Shown here: positions 56,118 to 64,000 of the stretch, one piece after another
Position numbering within the stretch: the stretch's first letter is position 1
Layout of the letters: each line of letters opens with the position of its first letter
Source: Persicaria tinctoria
Lineage: Eukaryota > Streptophyta > Magnoliopsida > Caryophyllales > Polygonaceae
Direction: 5' to 3'
DNA: 64,000 nucleotides
Assembly: GCA_037127255.1 (NCBI GenBank)
Contig: JBANSL010000005.1
Coordinates: 63,115,909 to 63,179,908 of the forward strand
Notes under the pieces: model-generated
Seen by the model: the letters and a program-made list of their open reading frames with translations, nothing else
Told to the model about the DNA's origin: nothing
Databases searched by the model: none
Position numbers and translations under genes: made by a program

Positions 56118-56311
56118 TGTAAACTAAGGTAAGAATAACGGGTAAGAATATGAGATTGTATTCAACTGATTGCTTGTAGAGTATCCACCAATACAATATA
56201 TAGGAATCATATCCTTGAGCTTCAAGTATAAGATAAATCTATCTATAAAAGGCAAAACTCTATCTAGGTAAATTGTATATCTTTGTACATCCACATAATA
56301 ATATTATAACA
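56118..56311 (-). repeat. copia-2 3' LTR
   Basis: 194 bp. On the minus strand, CCTATATATTGTATTGG (plus 56191-56207) is a good TATA-box candidate. Confidence 0.9.
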
Positions 56312-56324
56312 CTCCCCCTTGGAT
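56312..56324 (-). promoter_or_regulatory. copia-2 polypurine tract
   Basis: Minus-strand CCAAGGGGGAG directly before the 3' LTR, where plus-strand DNA synthesis would be primed. This fixes the orientation. Confidence 0.75.
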
Positions 56325-56346
56325 GTACAATCTTTATTCCGCCAAC

Positions 56347-57346
56347 TGCCTCGTTAAAAACCTAGCTAGGAAAACCCAATGGGACAAAACCATAGCTTAG
56401 GGAAAAAGAGTGCAACCTTCTATGGACGCTCTTGTTGTTCTGCCTCGTTAAAAACCTTGTCAGGAAAACCCATTGGGATAAAACCCGATCGAAAGGAAAA
56501 AGAGTGCAGTGCGTGTATACTCCCCCTGAATTCAACATCCTCCTCGAAGTCTTCTCATTCCTCTTAACATCGCCGTCTTCATGAGCTTATGGTCGAATCT
56601 CAACATTGTCTTTGATGCGTATAAGCTGGAATGTCTTCGTGATTGACTTTGATGCGCTTGACTTCCATGTATTGGTGTTGAGTTGCTTTGGATGCACAAG
56701 CATAAGGTACTTCAGGACCTAGTGTGCTTTTCATTGTTGATCTGGGGGATCTGATGTATTTAATGGTGCTTAAGTTGCCTCGTTAAAAACCTTACCTTGG
56801 AAAAACCCAATGGGATAAAAACCAAGATTAAGGAAAAGAGTACAACTTTGTATGGTACTTCGGGACCTAATAAAATGTCACCGCTTTCACAAATATAGGT
56901 AATTCATGTACTCTAATAAAGACCTTTAACCAACTGCATGTGACAGTACTTTGATAATAATGCTTCGGGCATTTTCAATCGATTCTTTCCATTTATATGG
57001 GTATGCACCTAGAATGCCTGTCATTTACATTTGGAGCCAAAATTATACTCACTCCTGGTGAATACATTCTTATGTAACCTTTAATAAGCTTTTGTGCAAT
57101 CAATTTGACTTTATAGTTTCCTTTGTACGAATACCCACTTAAAACCAATTAATACTACACTTTTCAATGTTGGAGCTACAGGTCCAAAAACTTCATGTTA
57201 AATAATCCACCTTTGCATGAATTATTTATTTCTAGAATTTGGGATATACCATGTATCCTTATGAGGGGAGTTGCCTCATTAAAAACCTTGCTTTGGAAAA
57301 ACCCAAATGGGACAAAAACCAAAGTTAACGAAAAGAGTACAACTTT
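56347..57346 (-). repeat. four dispersed hairpin repeats (about 73 bp each) near the copia-2 3' end
   Basis: Copies at 56347-56417, 56441-56509, 56776-56848 and 57272-57346 share GCCTC[GA]TTAAAAACCT, a GGAAAACCCA / TGGGA core and GAAAAGAGT. Around the CCCA-TGGG inner stem lies an outer stem that differs between copies yet still pairs: AGCTAGG with CCATAGCT (one bulge), CTTGG with CCAAG, CTTTGG with CCAAAG; copy 2 pairs less well. The same pattern is common in plant copia-like 3' regions, as far as I recall. Confidence 0.8.
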
Positions 57347-57349
57347 TCT

Positions 57350-60300
57350 CCCCCTCAATTTAGCATATAAATCACCAATTTTATAAAGGCATGGTACTTC
57401 TGGACCCTTAATATCCTTTCACAGTCTAATCAAAGATGAAAAGGTCATTTGTCTTCATATCGTAATATATCTCTCTTTGTACACTCAAACTACAGGTCGA
57501 GATATTTTTAGAAGCTCTAATTATTCTTATCAAGCACTTCAAGTGCAAAGTTAGATATGTGCCATCAACGATACTCAAGGATCTGATCAATTCAAGACAA
57601 CTCATAATCAATTCTAACACTGTCAACGTTCATGAAATCTCTTCGGGAGTTTTATACTAGTGGACATATCACCATTGTTTGAAGTTACTACTAGAACCTC
57701 GATTTAAATCATGCTAGTGCATTATTTGTTGTAAATGTGACTTTTGTCACCATCTTTTGCATTTACTAATGCCTTTACTAGCTTGTTTGCTATATAGTTT
57801 ATTGAACTTCTGGTTCCCTTCTAGTTCATGCAACATATTACTTCTTGATATCCTTTTCCTCTCCCCCTAAATACCGAGTATTTTATCATCCGTGATAAAC
57901 TCTAGGTATTTGATCATCTATGGGCACCCAATCCTCCATATACATCATCTTTCTTGGTTTACAACAACTTAGTGTAATCTGGGGAGATTTCGGTACCTAT
58001 ACCAAACATTTAAAACCTTATAAATATAAAACTCTCTTCTGGAGATAAATTACAAAAGGAGAATTTATTCTATTGTTGACCGAAATCGAATCAATCTCTT
58101 GATGTTCATGCCTGCTTGTTAACTATTATTGACGACTCTACTGGGTCATTCTATGCATTAGCATTATCCTAAACGATAATCTCATAAGTAACGACTTCAC
58201 TTGGTGGATTTAATCGTCAGCTTCTCAACGCTCATTTATCCAACATATCAATTTTATTGATAACATTTCCATATTACATCCATATTGCCAAGATGGGTAT
58301 TCTATTTATTATGTGTTGGATCTTCTTTTGACATCCTCGACTAGAGGAAAACCACGCTTCTGACAATTATCGGCTTTCACAATCCCAATTTATCTGTCAT
58401 CACTCCTTATTTTTAGAGTGTTTTGACGCTCTTCTAGAGCCATTTTCTCATATGAATTTATTGCTTGATTATATCAACAATCATTCGAGGACTAATTTTG
58501 ACGCTCTTCTGGAGATATGTATAGACTTTATACAAATACTCATTAGTTATTTCATCCTGAAAACTTCAGGTTTTCCATATCATCAAGTACCAAGCTCTAA
58601 ACCATTCTAACATTTTCATGCGATGATTCAATCATAGTTTGGGAGATTACAAATCCAATAGGTAAACCATCATCTTTGACTTGTTCTTCCACATTCTCCT
58701 TGATGTGGGAGTCGACTCATACATGATTATCTATAATCATTTTCAAAATTATGACCAGTATCCTAACAACGGTCACGTGCACCGTATCCTCTATATGTCC
58801 TCTGCTAGAGGTAACAATATATATTGCATCTGGCAATAAAAGAGGTTGTTATGAACCATAGGTCATTTAGCTAGCTATTTATTTAAGTTCTACCATACCC
58901 AAGGAGATTAAGAACAAGATCCCAAAATAAAGAGTCTTCGGGCTCTCAAGAATAAATTTATCGATTTCACACAATTTAACAAGGATTTGCTTCAAACTCT
59001 TCTCCCAAATCATCATTGGTTGAATAAAATTGGCATCATCTACCCATAATGGTTTCTTCAAGAAACATTTTCAATGGCATATACATATACATAAAATGCA
59101 AATCAAATCAAATAGATAAATAAAACATAGATTCTATGTAGCTTCAAATAGTCAAATTATACTAATAACAAACCAAATACGACCAAGTTTGCAGAATCAA
59201 ATGTGCTGGATCATCTAGGCTCTTTCGTTGATAATCTTTCATATATAGAGATAAGTTTATCTACTTCAAGATATAACTTTTATTAACACAAATAATATAT
59301 ATAATATAAAACCTCATATGTTTACGACATACCAACTCTTAACAAGTTGTTTCTTCTGGAAACACTTTGATTTTTGTGCAAAAGTAAATTCAAATATATA
59401 CACCTTACACGCAAATAATAAAAGCGATCTCAGTAAATTAAAATAAATGCACTGCAGATAATTAAAATTTATTCGGCCACTTCAGGTGGATATCAATTCA
59501 GATATTGATCACTTGTTTCAATAAACACTATCATTGACAAATACTGTAGGTTCAATAACTATCTCAAATTTCAATTTCAATAATTTCATCATCATCTATG
59601 AGAGAAAATGTCTTTTCTTATTTGCATGCAATTACTTTGGGGGATATAATACAAATCAACTTCATGATACATAAATAATGTCAACTTCTGGTGACCAGAA
59701 AACAAATAAGTTTAACCACTTCAGGAGTTTATATTTCACCTTCTATGAAACAAATTATATATGAAATAATTTACAAATACAAGATTGAATCAACAATATC
59801 ATCTTAGCCCATTACTACAATGATGAGGCTAATATTTAATCGATGCATGATGACATTATTTATTCATCAACTTATCAATGTATCAATTCATTTAGATATC
59901 ATTTATCATGTATCCATTCAATATATGGTCAATTTACCCAATAGACATATCTATATGCATCGTCAACCCCCATTCGTACATGATTTACCAATGCTCTAAA
60001 TTCTTATATATCAAAGTATATTAGCACTATTACATTATTTATGATATAAAATCTATATGTGCAATCAATAAAGTCATATTGCAATTAGCAATTAAATGGT
60101 AATCCATATTTAATGTACGAGATGAACTCACAACACACATACATAATCACTTATGATCAAGAGGCACAAAAATCATAACTCAAGTATATGATGTTTAGGC
60201 TTACCTGACCGCAGGCTCGATCATATATACCAGTACTAAGAAATCGGTCAAACTCCATCACAAGCCTTAAAGTCGAGCCTAATTAACATAGATAGGCTCA

Positions 60301-61120
60301 CTACCAAGTAGAGTTCAATCTTCTAAGGTTCGCCTCCTTTTACCATGATATCCTGGTGTGGATCCTTAGACAAATCACTCGCATGACACCACCCATCACC
60401 AAATCAAAATATTAATAAATTATAATCATGGTTTATTAAAACACAAACCATATAACATATTTCTATCCATCTTTATGTATAATACAAACCTTTTGGAATT
60501 CTAATTAATCAAGTAAGGAAAGTCAACGTTCTTCTTATGTGATCAACATGTACATAATCACACTCCGAAATATTGAGAGATCTATCTTTATTCACTATCT
60601 ATTTCGAGAGATATGACTTTTCATCTACTTCAGGAGATGATGATAAAAATAAAATATATAAATAAAACAAAACAAAATAATAATCATTAATATACATATT
60701 AATATAATGGATGATATTTATTGTTTCATCACTATGGGGATGAAGTTTATCAATCACATCAAGTGATTCATAATATCAATTTCTTTACTTTTATCCACTT
60801 CGAGGGATTTAATATTTTCTACTTCGGGAGACCAATTAAATTATTTATAAGCAAAATAATAAATTAGAAAAATCAAATTGTTACCTCCATGACAGCGCAC
60901 TTCGGGGATTGATATAATTTATGTATTCATCCTCTTCGGGGGATGTGTTTATCTACTTCACTCGCTAAATCTCATCGCTTCAGGGAAGAGATTTTTCACT
61001 CATTGAAACCTTCACAAGGGACAAAACTTGTAACCCTGAAAGTTTGGGTCTTTTCTGTTATTTATCAGAAAAGTGCAAGTCAATCCGCAAAATTTGAAAT
61101 TCTTGGGCTGCTTTAGTAAT
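57350..61120 (-). other. copia-2 interior without genes; dispersed ACTTCGGGAG-type motif
   Basis: AT-rich with stops in all frames. A short motif (A/C)TTC(G/A/T)GGAG(A/T) recurs at about 57641, 58036, 58506, 59718, 60626, 60820 and, with small changes, 59479, 60797, 60899 and 60928. On the sense (minus) strand it reads CTCCCGAAGT. No protein similarity was seen. Confidence 0.55.
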
Positions 61121-61139
61121 TAGCCCAAAACTATTCTCC

Positions 61140-61640
61140 GTAGCTGATTCAATCGTCTTCTTCGTTTTGAATTGAAGAGATGCAGAGGCGGCGGCGACGC
61201 GGTTGTTCCTGGCTCTCCCTTGCGTCACGGATCCAGCCCGACATCAAGCTACCGGATTTCCGACTACAAGAGGTCATGCTTCACCGTCCGCCCTTTCTTG
61301 CCCCGATTTTGCTCAAGTCGGAGCTCGCGTGGATGTCGAGGTCGGCGCCGGCACCCATGGAGGCAGAACGACGAAGAACGCACGCATCGGCGCTGGCTCG
61401 TAGCAGAACGGTGCGGCCTGCCACTTCTTGAAGACCGCAGGCGACTTTTGGTCGGCAGCGGCGGAGGCCTGGTGGTTGCGGTGGTGGACATCCTTGCGCG
61501 AATCGATCTCCGGAGCCGGCTGGATGAACGACAGCGGCGCCTGGGGGGGAGTGACCGGTGAGAGGAGCGGAATCGCGACGTTTCACTCGGTCGATTTGTT
61601 GATCTGCAGCGAAGACGGAGCGCAGAAGCAAAAATAAGGG
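61140..61640. other. GC-rich block in copia-2 near its primer site
   Basis: Strongly GC-rich island in AT-rich surroundings, open in several frames on both strands (129 aa plus, 127 aa minus), all Arg/Ser/Pro-rich and probably not coding. It could be a captured host exon or leader; no source was recognised. Confidence 0.4.
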
Positions 61641-62022
61641 TAATCAATTACAATAAGGCGTAATATCAAAATCAATTACGCAGAAGTAAAACTCAAACTT
61701 GGGAAAGTGAACCAAAAGATTAAGAAGCAAAAATCAAACGCAGAAGCAAAATTCAATTACAATAAGGAGTAATATGTGGTTTCTTTGATGTATAAGAATT
61801 CGCAAATTAAATCAAAGCACGACAAATCAAATCATAGTATAGCACTATAAATAATAAAAAACACTATTGATTCAATTATGTCAAATTCAAAGAAACCATG
61901 GATAATTGAGAAGAACAATCGAAAGACTTCCCTTTGCATCATCTGGTTGACGTACGAGAGCAAGTCAGAGAGATTTCGACCTCACATCATCGGGTTGATG
62001 ATGTTGAAACCTAGTAGAACAA

Positions 62023-62041
62023 ACTCGTGCTGATAACGTAT
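62023..62041 (-). promoter_or_regulatory. copia-2 primer-binding site
   Basis: On the minus strand TACGTTATCAGCACGAG follows the LTR end TTTACA. TTATCAGCACGA is a primer-site type found in some plant copia lineages. Confidence 0.65.
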
Positions 62042-62235
62042 TGTAAACTAAGGTAAGAATAACAGGTAAGAATATGAGATTGTATTCAACTGATTGCTTG
62101 TAGAGTATCCACCAATACAATATATAGGAATCATATCCTTGAGCTTCAAGTATAAGATAAATCTATCTATAAAAGGCAAAACTCTATCTAAGTAAAGTGT
62201 ATATCTTTGTACATCCACATAATAATATTATAACA
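62042..62235 (-). repeat. copia-2 5' LTR
   Basis: 194 bp, same as 56118-56311 except at about three positions (for example AACAGG against AACGGG). Confidence 0.9.
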
Positions 62236-63460
62236 AAGTCGCTGTTATAACAGCGACTTATATGTATTTCAATTTTTTTTAATTTTTGGGTTTAAATTTA
62301 TTAAAAATAACAGAAATTAAAAAAAAACATATTTATGGAGAGTCGCTGACAGCGACTCTCCCTTTTTCTTTATTTTTTTTAAATCAAAAAACATTCACCC
62401 ACCCTCCCGTCTCCATCTCTCATCCCAATTCCTCTGATCGATTTCCCCTTCAAATACCGCTCCTCTTGAACAAGGTTCGCCGCGGATATGTTTGGAGGAG
62501 TAGATGAAGCAGAGGTAGGAGCAGAGGAAGCCGGCGCCGGGAGAGGACCTTCCCGATTTGCAGTCCACCGCCGACGAACACGAGAGGAAGCCGATTTGCA
62601 GTCTACCGCCGACGAACAGGAGAGGAAGCCGATTTGCAGGAGTCAACCGCCGATTGCAACCCTAGGAGAGGAGTCGATTTGCAGTCCGGTGGAAGCCGAT
62701 TTGCAGTCCGGTGGAACCCTAGACGGGGACTCCGCCGAATTGCAGTCCACCGCCTCAGCAGACGAACAGGATTGAGGAGTCCACCGCCCATATATGTTTG
62801 AAACGGCAACGGCAACAACAAGGCCGCTGCGAATTCCGCCAAAGACGGGAACTCCTCCTCTTCTAGGGTTGCAATTGGGGCCGGAGCCGACCAGGTCGAA
62901 GGCAAATTCAGCAATTCAAACGTTATTGTGATCGAATTCAACGAGGATGAGGGGGGAGCGCAAGCCGGAAGTGTTCTTCGAAGACGAACGGTATTGTGAT
63001 TTTGGCCGTCGCCGAGGTCGCCATGGGCCAGGGATGCAATCGATGCCTAGATTATGTATATAGATAGATGGATCCGATTCCAAATCGGTTGATTCAACGG
63101 CGAATACAAATCGAAGAACTCGAATCAACTATCAGCGAGGCCATGGGAGAACAGAACAAAGAGGGAGGAAGAGAGAAACCCCGTTCAACCTTCAACGTTT
63201 ATTAAAAAAATAAAGAAAAAGGGAAACAGCGACTCTCCATAAAAATGTTTTTTTTTTTAATTTCTGTTATTTTTAATAAATTTAAACCCAAGAATTAAAA
63301 AAAAAATTGAAATACATATAAGTCGACTTATATTTTTTAATATTTTTTAAAAGCCTTAGGTAAAGTCGCTACCCTGTTTTGGCTAAATCGCTAAAATGTT
63401 TGAGATTTTGGCTACTTCCCTAATTATTTCCCGAATTTTGGCCATTTACAAACAAAATTC

Positions 63461-63650
63461 CACTTTGCCGTAGTTTTCGTGGAGAACAAAAACTTGTAGC
63501 TACAACACCATACACAAATTTAGCTTCATGAAAATTAAGTTTTATGAAGCCTTCCTGTGACTTCCCCAATTAATAACATTTCTTATTCTGTAGTTTGTTT
63601 TAATGTTCATTGATCCGTGAAAATTTAACATATGAATATGTGGAACTCTA
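63461..63650 (-). pseudogene. LINE-3 fragment, N-terminal RNase H (minus strand)
   Basis: The minus strand reads GFIKLNFHEAKFVYGVVATS, matching LINE-1 FVKLNFDGAR at the RNase H start (the first catalytic Asp is His here). It runs into MULE-6 and continues at 51836. Upstream (minus) similarity fades near 63650. Confidence 0.7.
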
Positions 63651-63713
63651 GCTTAAGTTAAATCTTTTTAGGATGAGTAAAAGACAAATTCAAAACCCAA
63701 ACCATATAAATAT

Positions 63714-64000
63714 TAGGGGTGGGCATGGGACGGGACGGGACGGGATTGGGGTAATCCCGCGTCCCGTCCCGCGTATTTTTTGCGGGACGGGATCGGGACG
63801 GGATTGATTTTTTTTTTTCAAATCCCGCCGGGTCTTATCCCTCACGGGACGGGACGGGATTTGTCCCTCGTAAAATTAAAAAAGAAAAAGTTCCAAATAA
63901 GATAGGTGCAAATTAATAAAATACCACATTCAGTAGCTTACAAATGCACTAGCAAGACCTTAGAAATACAGCAGTAGCAAGTACCCAACAAAGTGAACAA
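63714..64000. mobile_element. hAT-type MITE, second copy, right end outside window
   Basis: Starts TAGGGGTGGGC, identical to the end of the element at 35430-36088, followed by the same type of GGGACGGGACGGG / CCCGTCCCGC subterminal repeats (63729-63860). The other end and the 8-bp duplication lie outside. Confidence 0.8.

Larger units (their letters stand above)
56118..62235 (-). mobile_element. young non-coding copia-type LTR element (copia-2), minus strand
   Basis: LTRs of 194 bp at 56118-56311 and 62042-62235 differ at three positions I can see, so the insertion is recent. Read on the minus strand, each LTR starts TGTTATAATATT and ends TTTACA. The LTR at 62042 is followed (minus) by ATACGTTATCAGCACGAG, the TTATCAGCACGA-type primer site known from Retrofit/Ale-like copia elements, and the LTR at 56118 is preceded (minus) by the purine tract CCAAGGGGGAG. 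The 5.7-kb interior has no recognisable gag or pol and no frame above about 130 aa. Flanks AAGAT (left) and AAGTC (right) are a doubtful 5-bp duplication. It is inserted in the left terminal repeat of MULE-6. Confidence 0.88.
51837..63460. mobile_element. MULE-6 (11.6 kb with nested elements; long terminal repeats)
   Basis: 9-bp duplication CACTTTGTC (51828-51836) / CACTTTGCC (63461-63469), one mismatch. Ends GAATTTT...GTAAATGGCC; the first 130 bp of each end are almost identical inverted repeats (TAGCCAAAATCTCAAACATT in both). The left repeat goes on after two insertions at 62236-62390 and pairs with 63190-63330, so the full terminal repeat is about 300 bp. The core between (62390-63190) holds a GC-rich block with GCCGATTTGCAGTC repeats (62570-62760), open for 95 aa but likely not coding. 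Own length about 1.4 kb. No transposase. It is inserted in the RNase H of LINE-3. Confidence 0.92.

Noticed and set aside
61172..61647. Arg-rich frames of 127-129 aa on both strands
   Set aside because: GC-rich block with few stops in any frame; no domain or plausible start context.
1..64000. tRNA or rRNA genes
   Set aside because: No cloverleaf-like or rRNA-like sequence was found on reading either strand; only retroelement primer sites resemble tRNA.

Overview
This is a stretch of plant nuclear genome, most likely from a eudicot. The DNA is AT-rich, the one ordinary gene is a plant-specific lectin receptor kinase with a spliced intron, and nearly everything else is typical plant transposable-element (TE) DNA: L1-type LINEs with a C-terminal RNase H, Ty1/copia and Ty3/gypsy LTR elements, CACTA elements, Mutator-like elements (MULEs), hAT elements and Tourist-like MITEs. 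The species cannot be named from the sequence.

Layout. 1-5567: a LINE with an uninterrupted 1381-aa ORF2 and a poly(A) tail; ORF1 runs off the left edge. 6335-17434: a decayed copia element split by a gypsy remnant with a 1.9-kb LTR (7723-10017) and by a MULE (10220-17130) that itself holds a 4.6-kb CACTA element (11435-16034). 17658-46680: one old LINE copy (about 1.6 kb of LINE sequence) blown up to 29 kb. Its pieces can be read across the junctions. The insertions are a small MULE (17977-18987); a MULE (19004-31413) that contains a second MULE (19711-31089), which in turn contains a gypsy deletion derivative and a 3.9-kb CACTA element; a Tourist-like MITE (31651-31930); and a hAT element (32304-46029) that contains a MULE carrying a DUF1985 fragment, a 659-bp hAT MITE and a 9.5-kb CACTA element with an 893-aa TNP2-type transposase. 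47280-49655: the single host gene, an L-type lectin receptor kinase of the LecRK-VIII type, with two exons. 50811-51163: another Tourist-like MITE. 51430-63650: a third, minus-strand LINE fragment cut inside its RNase H by a MULE (51837-63460), which holds another MULE (51972-56088, with 22-bp hairpin minisatellites) and a young, apparently non-coding copia-type element (56118-62235, minus strand). 63714 to the end: a partial second copy of the hAT MITE.

Most insertions were placed by terminal inverted repeats plus target-site duplications (3 bp for CACTA, 8 bp for hAT, about 9 bp for MULEs, TWA for Tourist), and several also by the reading frame of the interrupted element resuming on the far side. 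Three points deserve attention. The CACTA-3 accessory protein has a ULP1-like peptidase domain whose catalytic Cys position is Ser. The copia-type element at 56118-62235 has no recognisable gag or pol but carries four hairpin repeats with compensatory stem changes. A hairpin minisatellite has expanded in three blocks inside a MULE. No RNA gene and no CRISPR array was seen.
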